The notes under the pieces: model-generated
The model's database searches: none
What the model saw: only the letters and a program-made list of their open reading frames with translations
What the model was told of the DNA's origin: nothing
Position numbers and translations under genes: made by a program
DNA from: Chthoniobacter flavus
Lineage (GTDB): Bacteria; Verrucomicrobiota; Verrucomicrobiia; Chthoniobacterales; Terrimicrobiaceae
Direction of reading: 5' to 3'
DNA: 14,681 bases
Assembly (NCBI GenBank): GCA_945863785.1
Contig: CAMBAQ010000031.1
Location: 1-14,681, forward strand
In this document: piece by piece, positions 1-7,502 of the stretch
Position numbering within the stretch: position 1 is the stretch's first letter
How the letters are laid out: every line of letters begins with the position of its first letter

Positions 1-603
1 ATCGGTGTGATTGCGGTTCTGGCGTCCCTCTCGCTCGCGGTACTCTCCCAAGTTAGAGCAGCCTCCGACCGCTCGAAAGCGATATCCAACATGAGACAGA
101 TCGGGGCGGGCATCAACCTCTTCGCCGCCGACAACGACGGACGACTCCCCGGACCCCTCTGGCCTGGACAGTTGGCGCAATTTGACCCCGCCCGGAGCGG
201 ACGACTCGTGCGCGAACTCGCCCCCTATCTTGGCATCCCCACTCCCACCGCACCCAAAGTCGACCCCCTCTTCGTGCCTTCCGCCTACCGCAAAGTCGTG
301 AGCTCCTCCTTTCTGGATTCTGCCAGAACCTATGTAGTCAACATGAGCGTTCGCGATGGGGACAAGACCATCATTCCTTGGGGCAATCTGGCATCACCTC
401 CTTCCACACAACCTCTCAAGCTCTCTGCCATTTCGCCACAGGCTTGGGGATTTTCTGATGCCGACGGCCTCCATCCCCGCGTCGCAGGCACGTCATGGGC
501 TGGGAATACTCCCCCGAAGCCGATCCACTCGCCACGGCGGTTAGCTTGGTTTTTCAATGGATCCGTCTCTCCGGTGGATGACGCTAAACTCGCGCTACCT
601 TAG
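1..603 (+). CDS. Type IV pilin-like / pseudopilin protein, 5' end missing
   Basis: The reading frame is open from the first base, so the gene begins left of the window; the GTG at position 7 is internal. The first visible residues (IGVIAVLASLSLAVLSQVRAA) form a hydrophobic helix followed by charged residues and SNMRQIGAGINLFAADNDGRLPGP. This is the usual continuation of a prepilin cleavage/methylation segment (GFTLVELLVVIAVIA...), whose start lies outside the window. Such proteins are cleaved by prepilin peptidase and assemble in type IV pili, type II secretion pseudopili or related surface structures. The C-terminus (RRLAWFFNGSVSPVDD) resembles the 'NVLFxDGHV' ending common in PVC-group pseudopilins, with Asn in place of Asp. 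About 200 residues are visible. Substrate and partner cannot be told from this fragment, and no other pilus gene is nearby. Confidence 0.8.
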   Translation: MGVIAVLASLSLAVLSQVRAASDRSKAISNMRQIGAGINLFAADNDGRLPGPLWPGQLAQFDPARSGRLVRELAPYLGIPTPTAPKVDPLFVPSAYRKVVSSSFLDSARTYVVNMSVRDGDKTIIPWGNLASPPSTQPLKLSAISPQAWGFSDADGLHPRVAGTSWAGNTPPKPIHSPRRLAWFFNGSVSPVDDAKLALP

Positions 604-731
604 ATTGACCAACAATCCCTTGTTCCTATGGAGACTTACTGCCCACGCTCTTGATTGGTTCTTTTTCTTCCGCTTCTTTCCTATCACGAATTGACGAAAG
701 CAAAGGAGCGGGTTTAGGCTTACATATCCAC

Positions 732-911
732 ATGCCTGTTGCCGGAAAAACCAGCCCTCCATCCCTTGCGGTTCGACGTAGCAAATCGGCTACGCATTCC
801 CGCTTAAGTGAGTTGCGTCGACTGGAGAAGATGACTGTCGAGGAACGCATCAACGCCGCCCTCACGATGAGCCGACGCTTTTCTTGGCTCAAACCGACCT
901 CCAGCAATTAA
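732..911 (+). CDS. Small protein paired with the downstream nucleotidyltransferase
   Basis: About 59 residues from the ATG at 732; in-frame starts further upstream (TTG at 651) or downstream (ATG at 828) are possible and no Shine-Dalgarno sequence decides between them. The N-terminal half is basic and poorly structured. The C-terminal half (LRRLEKMTVEERINAALTMS) looks like a short helical segment with the '(M)T.EERI.AAL' pattern of small proteins often encoded just before nucleotidyltransferases. The TAA stop (909-911) is directly followed by the GTG start of the next gene, so the two are probably co-translated. By position it could be an antitoxin or partner subunit, but no family was firmly recognised and function is unknown. 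The 128-base gap from the pilin gene shows no clear terminator. Confidence 0.55.
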   Translation: MPVAGKTSPPSLAVRRSKSATHSRLSELRRLEKMTVEERINAALTMSRRFSWLKPTSSN

Positions 912-1496
912 GTGGAGGATTCTGAATCCATTCTCCATGCGGCAGAAGATGTGCTTGGCCTATTGCAAAAGCACGGGATCGATACCGTGGTGATCGGCGC
1001 CGTGGCATTGGCTGCGTATCACTATGTCCGCCAAACCGAAGATATTGATTTGGGCGTGAATGCCGACCTTCTCGGCTTGCGGGCGCTTGCCGCCTCGCTG
1101 AAATCCGCAGGCTACTCGGTGGAACTCCGTGAACCCGATGCGCAGGATTCCCTCGGCGGCGTCATTGATGTGTGCGGCCACTTCGGCCTGTTGCAAATCA
1201 TCAGCTTCGCCGGGCGTTTTTCGGCCGTGATCGAGGATGCACTGGTGGCATCCACCCTGCGCGCGCGACAGGGCAGCCCCCTCAAGATTGTACCACTACC
1301 CCATCTCATCGCCCTCAAGCTTTACGCCGGCGGGCACAAATCCCAAGCCGACATTGTGGAATTGCTGGAACGCAACCCTGGCCTCGATCTTGATTCGGTG
1401 CGCTCGCTCTGCCGCAAGTATCGCCTCGAGGGCCTTGAGGAACTCATCGAAGAGGCCGGCTTAAATGAGAAAAGTGGGGAGGAGCAAATCAGCTGA
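912..1496 (+). CDS. AbiEii/DUF6036-type nucleotidyltransferase-like protein
   Basis: A 194-residue protein starting with GTG immediately after the stop of the small upstream gene. Residues about 25-48 (TVVIGAVALAAYHYVRQTED then IDLGV) match the minimal nucleotidyltransferase fold: a G-G/A-x-A turn, a conserved Arg-Gln/Thr, and the metal-binding DxD pair (D44, D46). A third acidic residue is likely D86 in GVIDVCG. Residues about 129-151 (LPHLIALKLYAGGHKSQADI) carry the 'L..LIA.KL.AG..K...D' helix typical of AbiEii and DUF6036 proteins. Members include type IV toxin-antitoxin toxins that transfer nucleotides to tRNA or other substrates, and many of unknown role. The usual second Gly/Ser of the first turn is Ala here (GA), so activity is not certain. 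The layout (tiny gene then NTase, abutting) suggests a two-gene module. Confidence 0.75.
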   Translation: MEDSESILHAAEDVLGLLQKHGIDTVVIGAVALAAYHYVRQTEDIDLGVNADLLGLRALAASLKSAGYSVELREPDAQDSLGGVIDVCGHFGLLQIISFAGRFSAVIEDALVASTLRARQGSPLKIVPLPHLIALKLYAGGHKSQADIVELLERNPGLDLDSVRSLCRKYRLEGLEELIEEAGLNEKSGEEQIS

Positions 1497-1525
1497 GTAT
1501 CAAGTAGTCTTAGTTTTCCGATCCC

Positions 1526-2938
1526 ATGCAACTCCTGCTTATCACCCTCGCCTCGCTCTCCACCCTCACTTTGCTCGCTGTGGTCTGGACGGCAGTGACA
1601 CGCAAGCGGATCATCACGCAAGCGGCGAAGGATATGCGAACTGAGTTTGAAGCCGTTTTGCGGCAGGAAAACACAAGCTCGCGGCAGGAACTCTTTCAAT
1701 ACATTCAAGCCGGCATCCAGCAGAGCGGCGAAACCACACGCGAGACACTGCTGGCCCAAACGGCCGTGATCAATGCGCTACGCGAGTCACTTGACCGTCA
1801 GATCACGGAATTTCGCCATTCTCTCACGGATTCCACGCGCCAGGAAACGCAAACGCTGGCGGCCTCGGTCAAAAATGCGTTTGAACTTCAAAACCAGCAG
1901 CTCGAGGGCTTCCGCACACAGCTTGGCGCCCTCACTCGCAGCAACGAAGAGAAACTCGAAGGCCTGCGCAGTACGGTGGAAAGCAAACTGACGGGACTTC
2001 AGCAGGATAATAATGCCAAATTGGAAGCCATGAGGGCGACGGTGGAGGAGAAACTCCAGACAACCCTCGAACGTCGCCTTGGTGAATCCTTCAAAATCGT
2101 GAGCGACAACTTGGACAAAGTCCAATCTGCCATGCTGAACATGCAGACTCTAGCTCAAGGCGTGGGAGATTTGAAGAAGGTGATGTCCAATGTCACCACG
2201 CGCGGAGCTTGGGGCGAGGTCCAACTGGCGGCGATCCTTGAGCAATTCCTCAGTCCTCAACAATACGACAAAAATGTGGCTACCAAGGGCGAGCGAGAAA
2301 GGGTCGAATTTGCCGTGAAACTTCCCGGCCGAAATGGCGATGGAACCAGTGTCTGGCTACCGATTGATGCCAAATTCCCCAAGGAAGACTATGAGCGTCT
2401 GGTCGATGCACTCAATGCCGGAGCCACAATCGAGGCGGAGGCGGCCGCACGCCAGCTCGAAACCGCCATCAAGACAAACGCGCGAACCATTTGCGACAAA
2501 TACCTGAACCCGCCGAAGACAACGGATTTTGCGATCATGTTTCTCCCCACCGAGGGACTTTACGCGGAAGTCCTTCGCCGACGCGAGTTAGCGGAATGCA
2601 TTCAGCGGGATCATCGCGTGGTCATTGCCGGACCGACCACGCTGGTGGCGATCCTCAATAGTCTCCAAATGGGCTTCCGCACCGTGGCCATCGAGCAACG
2701 CTCCAGCGAAGTCTGGCAAACTTTGGCGGCCGTTAAGACCGAATTCTCGAAATTTGGCGCGGCACTGGAGAGTGTGAAGAAAAAGCTGCACACCGCTTCA
2801 ACCGAAATCGATCAAGTCGGCACACGAAGCCGAGTTCTCGAGCGAAAACTCCGCAATGTGGAATGCCTTCCCGAGCACACCGCACCCGCGCTTCCTGATG
2901 CGGAAGGAGAATCCTCCCCGGCGGGCGAGGAGGAATAA
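1526..2938 (+). CDS. rmuC: DNA recombination protein RmuC
   Basis: 470 residues, close to the length of E. coli RmuC. An N-terminal membrane anchor (about residues 1-25, MQLLLITLASLSTLTLLAVV) is followed by a long coiled coil (about 30-200, many Gln/Glu/Leu heptads, including the repeated EKLEGLRSTVESKLTGLQ-like stretch). The C-terminal RmuC domain has the family landmarks TRGAWGEVQLAAILEQFLSP, a VEFAVKLPG stretch, WLPIDAKFPKEDYERLVDA (acidic residues of a restriction-like nuclease core), FLPTEGLYAEVLRR and a GPTTLVAILNSLQMGFRTV stretch. RmuC limits inversions at short inverted repeats and is proposed to act on DNA at structures or breaks. Start ATG at 1526 lies 29 bases after the previous stop without a visible ribosome binding site. 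Convergent with mdh, 23 bases between stops. Confidence 0.95.
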   Translation: MQLLLITLASLSTLTLLAVVWTAVTRKRIITQAAKDMRTEFEAVLRQENTSSRQELFQYIQAGIQQSGETTRETLLAQTAVINALRESLDRQITEFRHSLTDSTRQETQTLAASVKNAFELQNQQLEGFRTQLGALTRSNEEKLEGLRSTVESKLTGLQQDNNAKLEAMRATVEEKLQTTLERRLGESFKIVSDNLDKVQSAMLNMQTLAQGVGDLKKVMSNVTTRGAWGEVQLAAILEQFLSPQQYDKNVATKGERERVEFAVKLPGRNGDGTSVWLPIDAKFPKEDYERLVDALNAGATIEAEAAARQLETAIKTNARTICDKYLNPPKTTDFAIMFLPTEGLYAEVLRRRELAECIQRDHRVVIAGPTTLVAILNSLQMGFRTVAIEQRSSEVWQTLAAVKTEFSKFGAALESVKKKLHTASTEIDQVGTRSRVLERKLRNVECLPEHTAPALPDAEGESSPAGEEE

Positions 2939-2961
2939 GAGCCCGTTTCTGCCTCGGTGGC

Positions 2962-3945
2962 CTAGCCGAGCATTTCGGCGACCATCGCGCGTTCGTCCGC
3001 GAGTTCCTTGTTGGTCGTAGCGATTTTCGATTTTGCAAAGTCATCGAGAGGAACTCCGCTGATCACTTCGTATTCGCCAGAAGCGAGAGTTTTGACCGGC
3101 ATACCTGCCCAGACTTCGGGATCAAAGCCGTAGCGTCCCTCGGATTTCACGGCGATGGAATGAATGGCCCCAGGCGTGCTAAGATCGCGCACATGGTCGA
3201 CCAAGGCATTAGCAGCGGAAGCCGCGGAGGAAGCTCCCCGAGCCGCAATGATCGCGGCACCGCGCTTGCCAACGGATTCGCAGAAGGCCCCCTCGAGCCA
3301 AGCCAGATCATTGATCACTCCGGTCGCGGCCTTGCCATTGATTTTGGCATGCCCAAATGCGGGAAACATCGTCGGACTGTGATTGCCGAAGATAAAAATG
3401 TCGCTCACATCCGTAGTCGCAACTCCGGCTTTTTTGGCCAGCATCGTTTGAGCGCGGTTCTGATCCAAGCGGACCATGGCGGTAAATCGGTCAGGAGTGA
3501 GGCGGCGGGCCTTGCTGGCGGCAATCATGCAATTCGTATTCGCGGGATTCCCAACCACGGCCACACGGGCGTTCTCGGCTGAAACCTCGTCGATAATTGT
3601 TCCCTGCGACGTAAAGATTTTTCCGTTATCCTTCAGCAGATCAGCGCGCTCCATTCCTGGACCGCGTGGCTTCGCGCCAACAAGCAGACACCAATTTGCA
3701 TCCTTGAATCCGACCCGAGCATCGTCGGTGAGAACCATGCTGTGCAGCAGAGGAAAGGCACAGTCGTCCAACTCCATCGCCACACCCTCTAACGCCTTCA
3801 TGGCTTTTTCGAAAGGAACTTCAATGAGTTGAAGAATGACCTGCTGATCGGGCCCAAACATCGCGCCAGAAGCAATGCGAGGAAGAAGGGAGTAGGAAAT
3901 TTGGCCGGCAGCACCGGTGACAGCAACGCGAATGGGTGGTTTCAT
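2962..3945 (-). CDS. mdh: Malate dehydrogenase (NAD-dependent, cytosolic-type)
   Basis: 327 residues, full length. Interconverts malate and oxaloacetate with NAD(H) in the TCA cycle. Visible motifs: Rossmann GAAGQI (residues 11-16), the substrate-binding loop KPRGPGMERADLL with two arginines (R94, R100), GNPANTNC (131-139), the catalytic Asp and substrate Arg in RLDQNRAQT (D161, R164) and the catalytic His in FGNHSPT (H189). The sequence pattern is that of the cytosolic/'group 2' MDHs, not of the LDH-like MDHs found in many other bacteria. ATG start at 3945; no clear Shine-Dalgarno. Divergent from the small gene at 4078. An imperfect hairpin (2953-2970) overlaps its stop codon but has no T-tract. 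Confidence 0.97.
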   Translation of the reverse strand: MKPPIRVAVTGAAGQISYSLLPRIASGAMFGPDQQVILQLIEVPFEKAMKALEGVAMELDDCAFPLLHSMVLTDDARVGFKDANWCLLVGAKPRGPGMERADLLKDNGKIFTSQGTIIDEVSAENARVAVVGNPANTNCMIAASKARRLTPDRFTAMVRLDQNRAQTMLAKKAGVATTDVSDIFIFGNHSPTMFPAFGHAKINGKAATGVINDLAWLEGAFCESVGKRGAAIIAARGASSAASAANALVDHVRDLSTPGAIHSIAVKSEGRYGFDPEVWAGMPVKTLASGEYEVISGVPLDDFAKSKIATTNKELADERAMVAEMLG

Positions 3946-4077
3946 GAAGGCGACAAACTAAGATCCCCTACGCCTCGCTCCAAGCAAAAAAGTCCCCCAC
4001 CCGGTCGCGTGCAAAGATTAGTGAAAGTTTGACTGGACATGAGCCCACAAGGGTGGTACATCTTCCATCTAATGCTT

Positions 4078-4380
4078 ATGCAACGTAAAAGTGCCTTTTC
4101 TCGTCGAGGCCCCGATTTGGTGACCGAAGAGTTGGTTGCGGTGCTCACAAAGAAGAGTTCTTTTGAATTCAAACAGTTGTTCGATATGGTCCACGAACAA
4201 CTCCGAGCCCGTAACGCAGCCAGCGGCGGGGAAGAAATGCTTCGCCTTCGTGCTTATGAGAAACTTCAAAATCTCGTATCCCGCGGAATGGTCAAAAAAA
4301 CCGGGAAAAAATACAAAGGCCTAGCTTCACTCGCTAAAGCCCTCACCCCTGATCCCGTTCACGTTCCCGCAGCGAAATAA
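4078..4380 (+). CDS. Small conserved-looking protein with a winged-helix-like C-terminus, function unknown
   Basis: About 100 residues from the ATG at 4078 (MQRKSAFSRRGPDLVTEELV). ATGs at 4072 and 4039 are in frame too. I prefer the later ones because the extra residues (SPQGWYIFHLML) look unlike a protein start and no ribosome binding site favours any of them. The body contains TEELVAVLTKKSSFEFKQLF, then a helix rich in Arg/Glu, and ends with YEKLQNLVSRGMVKKTGKKY, which resembles the recognition helix and wing of a winged-helix fold, followed by a Pro-rich tail. Strong charge patterning and clean codon use indicate a real gene. It could be a small DNA- or RNA-binding regulator, but that is inference from shape only. 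It stands alone between the divergent mdh and the convergent ilvB. Confidence 0.7.
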   Translation: MQRKSAFSRRGPDLVTEELVAVLTKKSSFEFKQLFDMVHEQLRARNAASGGEEMLRLRAYEKLQNLVSRGMVKKTGKKYKGLASLAKALTPDPVHVPAAK

Positions 4381-4436
4381 AAGTTTCCTCCTCCCTCTCG
4401 GAATCTACCCCTAGGAATATATCTAAATCTGGTTGA

Positions 4437-4456
4437 AGGCTTTATTTTCAAAGCCT
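4437..4456. repeat. Inverted repeat, AGGCTTT / AAAGCCT
   Basis: Perfect 7-base stem (AGGCTTT at 4437-4443, AAAGCCT at 4450-4456) around a six-base loop. No T-tract follows on either strand. It lies 57 bases after the stop of the small plus-strand gene and may stabilise its transcript end. Confidence 0.5.
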
Positions 4457-4458
4457 CA

Positions 4459-4498
4459 GCCCTCCAAAATCCATTGAGATCAATCAATGGTACAGGGC
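4459..4498 (+). terminator. Two-part hairpin, possible terminator of the small gene
   Basis: An outer 5-base stem (GCCCT 4459-4463 with AGGGC 4494-4498) encloses a perfect inner 7-base stem (CCATTGA 4471-4477, TCAATGG 4484-4490, loop GATCAA). On the plus strand a weak T-tract (AATTTT) begins about eight bases later, so termination is possible but the layout is not textbook. Confidence 0.35.
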
Positions 4499-4573
4499 CT
4501 AATCAATTTTCGCCCAAGAATCGGGTCCGCTTTTTCTTTGCTGTAGGATTTTCTTATTCCAATCCACACAAGG

Positions 4574-4623
4574 TTCGCGATGTACATTCCTCGCGGTCCT
4601 CACATCTGCAACCGCATCGCGAA
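4574..4623. repeat. Inverted repeat TTCGCGATG / CATCGCGAA
   Basis: Perfect 9-base arms at 4574-4582 and 4615-4623 with 32 bases between. Inside, CGGT (4594-4597) can pair with ACCG (4611-4614) directly stacked on the outer stem's 3' side, giving an extended structure with a one-sided internal loop. No T-tract follows. It could be a structural part of an RNA or a protein site. Confidence 0.5.
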
Positions 4624-4626
4624 AGG

Positions 4627-4661
4627 ACAAAGAGAAGAACCCTCCATAACATTTAGGAGGG
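4627..4661 (-). terminator. Rho-independent terminator of ilvB
   Basis: Read on the minus strand, a GC-rich stem CCCTCC (4656-4661 on the plus strand reads GGAGGG) pairs with GGAGGG (4640-4645 reads CCCTCC) across a ten-base loop. It is followed by the T-rich run TTCTTCTCTTTG. It begins 46 bases after the ilvB stop, a normal distance. The stem is only 6 bp and the T-tract is interrupted. Confidence 0.5.
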
Positions 4662-4680
4662 CTCAAACTTTGTTTCCGCC

Positions 4681-4710
4681 GTAATTAGACCGAAAAATCT
4701 CGGCAATTAC
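4681..4710. repeat. Hairpin spanning the ilvB stop codon
   Basis: Arms GTAATT (4681-4686) and AATTAC (4705-4710) enclose CCGA/TCGG (4690-4693, 4700-4703). The 3' arm includes the ilvB TAA (4707-4709 on the complement). It has no T-tract on the minus side; it may be an mRNA 3'-end structure. Confidence 0.4.
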
Positions 4711-6482
4711 TCGGTAATGATATCCTTGTAGGTCTTGCCTGATGGAATCATTGGCAACACGTGCTCAGTGAAAGGCACCATGACGTCGAGGAGATAGGCT
4801 TCCTTCGAATCAAGCATGCGCTTCATAGCAGCAGGGAGATCTTTTTTATGGAGAACCCGCTCGCAAGTGACACCAAAGCCTTTGGCGATGTCAACGTAGT
4901 TCGGGTAAACGCGATCGAGATCTTTCGGGTCGCCGAGGAAGGTATGCCCGCGATTGCCACCGTGGAAGCGATCTTCCCATTGAACAACCATGCCGAGGTG
5001 TTGGTTATTGAGAATAATCGCCTTGGCTGCAATGCCCTCGATATGAGCCGTAGCCAACTCTTGGACATTCATCAAAAAGGATCCATCCCCATCGATGTCA
5101 ACGACCTGCTTGTGAGGGGCGCCAACCTTGGCTCCCATAGCGGCGGGGTACCCGAAGCCCATGGAACCTAGACCTGCGGAAGTAATGAATGTGCGTGGTT
5201 TGTCGAAATTGTAGAATTGACCGGCCCACATTTGGTGTTGGCCCACGCCAGTGGTGATGATCGCATCGCCTTTGGTCATCTCGCACAGGAGGCGAATGAC
5301 GTGTTGGGGCTGAATGACATCTTCCGTATCTTTAAAGGAAAGTGGGTGCTTGGCCTTCCACTCGTTGATCTGCTTATACCAGGCTGGGAGACGATTGAAA
5401 TTTTTAGTCGTACGCTTGTAGCCAGCTTGGTCGAGAAGCTTGTTGAGTCGGCTCAACGCATACTTGAGATCGCTCAATATCGGAAGGCGGACTGATTTGT
5501 TTTTGTTGATCTCGGAGTTGTCGATGTCGATGTGAACGATCGTGCCATGTTCACAAAATTTCTCGACTTTGCCAGTCACGCGGTCGTCGAAACGAACGCC
5601 AATGGCGAGAAGAAGGTCAGCTTCATTCACGGCGTTATTCGCGTAAACGGTGCCGTGCATTCCGAGCCACTTAAGGGAAAGGGCGTGGGTCTCAGGGAAG
5701 CAACCGATGCCCATGAGCGTCGTTGCTACAGGAATTTGCGTACGCTCAGCAAATTCCAACAACTCAGCAGAAGCCTCGCCGGACATCACTCCGCCGCCAC
5801 AATAGATCATCGGGGCTTTGGCTTGCTTGATCATGCCGATCATTTCATTGAGCGCCACGTCGTCTGCCTTGCGCTCGGGCTTGTAGCCACGAAGATTGAT
5901 CGTTTTTGGAAAAATAGGCTGCGTTGTCTGATTCTGGATATTCTTGGGAATGTCGATCAGCACAGGACCTGGACGCCCCGAACCGGCAATGTAAAAGGCC
6001 TCTTTAACAATGCGAGGGAGTTCATTGATATCCCAAACGAGGTAACTGTGCTTCACCATCGGAAGGGTCATTCCAAAAACATCTGTCTCCTGAAATGCTC
6101 CGCGGCCGATCATTTCCTGTGGAACTTGGCCAGTGATGGCGACAAGCGGGATCGAGTCCATGAAGGCATCAGCGATGCCGGTGACGAGATTCGTCGCGCC
6201 AGGGCCGGAGGTGGCCATACAAACGCCGACGCGACCAGTAACACGGGCGTAGCCCTCAGCCGCAAACACGCCACCTTGCTCGTGACGAGGTAGGATTGTG
6301 CGGATCTTTTTGGTTTTGGTGAGAGCTTGATGGATCGGCATCGAGCAGCCGCCCGGATAAGCAAAAATGACGTCCACGCCTTCACGCTCGAGGCATTCGA
6401 CAAGAATCTCCGCTCCGTTCATGACTTTGCCCCGTTCGGGTGCAGTGGCGGACTTCGATGTGGCGGATTTTTTGGTCTTCAT
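4707..6482 (-). CDS. ilvB: Acetolactate synthase, large (catalytic) subunit
   Basis: 591 residues. Thiamine diphosphate enzyme that condenses two pyruvates, or pyruvate and 2-oxobutyrate, as the first common step of valine/leucine/isoleucine synthesis. The catalytic Glu is E68 in LPRHEQGGVFAAEGYAR. TSGPGATNLVTGIADAFMDS and a PLVAITGQVP stretch follow. The metal/ThDP motif is DIDGDGSFLMNVQE (about 463-475), and LNNQHLGMVVQWEDRFHGG is typical of anabolic, FAD-containing enzymes. The first 20 residues are a Lys/Ser-rich tail; M21 (MNGAEILVECL) could be the true start. No ribosome binding site is visible for either. The mgtE-like gene ends 21 bases upstream, suggesting co-transcription. The regulatory subunit gene ilvN, often adjacent, is not in the window. 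Confidence 0.97.
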   Translation of the reverse strand: MKTKKSATSKSATAPERGKVMNGAEILVECLEREGVDVIFAYPGGCSMPIHQALTKTKKIRTILPRHEQGGVFAAEGYARVTGRVGVCMATSGPGATNLVTGIADAFMDSIPLVAITGQVPQEMIGRGAFQETDVFGMTLPMVKHSYLVWDINELPRIVKEAFYIAGSGRPGPVLIDIPKNIQNQTTQPIFPKTINLRGYKPERKADDVALNEMIGMIKQAKAPMIYCGGGVMSGEASAELLEFAERTQIPVATTLMGIGCFPETHALSLKWLGMHGTVYANNAVNEADLLLAIGVRFDDRVTGKVEKFCEHGTIVHIDIDNSEINKNKSVRLPILSDLKYALSRLNKLLDQAGYKRTTKNFNRLPAWYKQINEWKAKHPLSFKDTEDVIQPQHVIRLLCEMTKGDAIITTGVGQHQMWAGQFYNFDKPRTFITSAGLGSMGFGYPAAMGAKVGAPHKQVVDIDGDGSFLMNVQELATAHIEGIAAKAIILNNQHLGMVVQWEDRFHGGNRGHTFLGDPKDLDRVYPNYVDIAKGFGVTCERVLHKKDLPAAMKRMLDSKEAYLLDVMVPFTEHVLPMIPSGKTYKDIITE

Positions 6483-6503
6483 AAGGCGATGGAAAATAGT
6501 TGA

Positions 6504-7496
6504 TCACGCTAAAATAGCGTACAGCATTTTGGCGAGTCCAAAATAACACGAGAGGGTGCATATATCGGCGATAGCCAAAGTCAGCGGGCCTGCGGCAATT
6601 TTGGGATCCAATTTAAGTACGCGGGAAAAAGCAGGAATGAGCACGCCAAGGAGGCAGGCCGATATCGTTGATAAAAAAACACTGCCCCCGATTGAAAGGG
6701 CCGCGAGCCAATCGTGTTTCCATGTGAGTACGATCATTCCCACAAGGAGCCCACAAGCGGAACCGAGCAGGACTGATGTTACGAACTCTTTGCGCGCGGC
6801 TCCGATCATCCAAAGCAGAGTGGGCTTGCTCTTGTGCATGGCCTGCAAGGTTACCGCGATCGATTGGGCGCTCACGCTCTCGCCGAGGCCGAGCACCAGG
6901 GTGAGAAAGAAGGCGAGGAGGATTTGTTTTTCGAGCGTTTCAGAAAAAGCCCCTGCGAGCAGGGCGCAAGCTGTTCCTCCAAGAATGGTCGAAAGAAGCC
7001 AGGGAAAGCGAAGAACAAAGGCCCTACTCGAAGAGGCGCTCCGGATCTCGCTGGATCTCACACCCAGCGTTTGAAAAAGATCATCCATTCTCTCGTGCTC
7101 AGCAAAATCGAGGACTTCTTCCGTGAAGACCCCCACATCGAGAACGCCGCGAATGCGACGTTTCTCATCCACCACCGGGAAAGCGAGGAATTTGTGGAGC
7201 ACGAAAAGTTCGCAGGCCTCGAGAAGTGACGCCTTGGTCGGAATAGCCACCACACGCCGGATCATGCAATCGCGCAGCGGCATCTCGAGCGGTTCCGTGA
7301 GCAAACGCCGTGTCGGCAGCACGCCCTCCAATACGCCATCCTGACCGGTCACGTAGAAGTAAATGATTTTTTCCCTTACCCCCTGCTTCCTGATGAGATC
7401 CAGCGCCTCTCCGATATGAAGGCTGGAATCAAGCACCGGAAACTCCATGGAGCAGAACTCCAGAACCGGTCGCTGCATCTCTAGTGAAGGGATCAT
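6504..7496 (-). CDS. MgtE-like magnesium transporter lacking the N domain
   Basis: 330 residues. Two CBS domains (about residues 17-70 and 76-135) are joined by a linker helix to five predicted membrane segments (about 164-328). The C-terminal block LDPKIAAGPLTLAIADICTL then YFGLA matches the last MgtE helices, with D311 at the position of the pore Asp. AFFLTLVLGLGESVSAQS corresponds to the canonical MgtE helix, but its Pro and the GGNxGxQ motif are changed to GESVSAQ. Typical MgtE proteins are about 450 residues with an acidic N domain of roughly 130 residues, absent here. It probably moves Mg2+ or a related divalent ion, gated by ligand or Mg2+ on the CBS pair; specificity is uncertain. An internal ATG (M17, at 7446-7448) has GGAG nine bases upstream and may be the real start. 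Confidence 0.85.
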   Translation of the reverse strand: MIPSLEMQRPVLEFCSMEFPVLDSSLHIGEALDLIRKQGVREKIIYFYVTGQDGVLEGVLPTRRLLTEPLEMPLRDCMIRRVVAIPTKASLLEACELFVLHKFLAFPVVDEKRRIRGVLDVGVFTEEVLDFAEHERMDDLFQTLGVRSSEIRSASSSRAFVLRFPWLLSTILGGTACALLAGAFSETLEKQILLAFFLTLVLGLGESVSAQSIAVTLQAMHKSKPTLLWMIGAARKEFVTSVLLGSACGLLVGMIVLTWKHDWLAALSIGGSVFLSTISACLLGVLIPAFSRVLKLDPKIAAGPLTLAIADICTLSCYFGLAKMLYAILA

Positions 7497-7502
7497 GAAT
7501 GT

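Larger units (their letters stand above)
4381..4706. other. Hairpin-rich intergenic region between convergent genes
   Basis: 326 bases with no convincing coding frame; the short frames present have no recognisable start context or protein character. It lies downstream of both neighbours (small gene on plus, ilvB on minus). At least five perfect inverted repeats are packed in it: 4437-4456, 4459-4498, 4574-4623, 4640-4661 and 4681-4710 (the last runs into ilvB). One or two of these are plausible terminators. The rest exceed what a simple 3'-3' junction needs, so a small RNA cannot be excluded, but no good promoter is visible. Confidence 0.6.

Noticed and set aside
604..731. tRNA or small RNA in the gap after the pilin gene
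   Set aside because: No cloverleaf, no strong hairpin and no T-tract were found.
2953..2970. Hairpin CTCGGT...GCCGAG between rmuC and mdh as a bidirectional terminator
   Set aside because: The stem is short with a G-T pair, overlaps the mdh stop codon, and no T-tract follows on either strand.
5532..6293. Long open frame (253 codons) on the plus strand opposite ilvB
   Set aside because: It lies entirely antisense to a clear ilvB, and its translation shows no domain or start signal.
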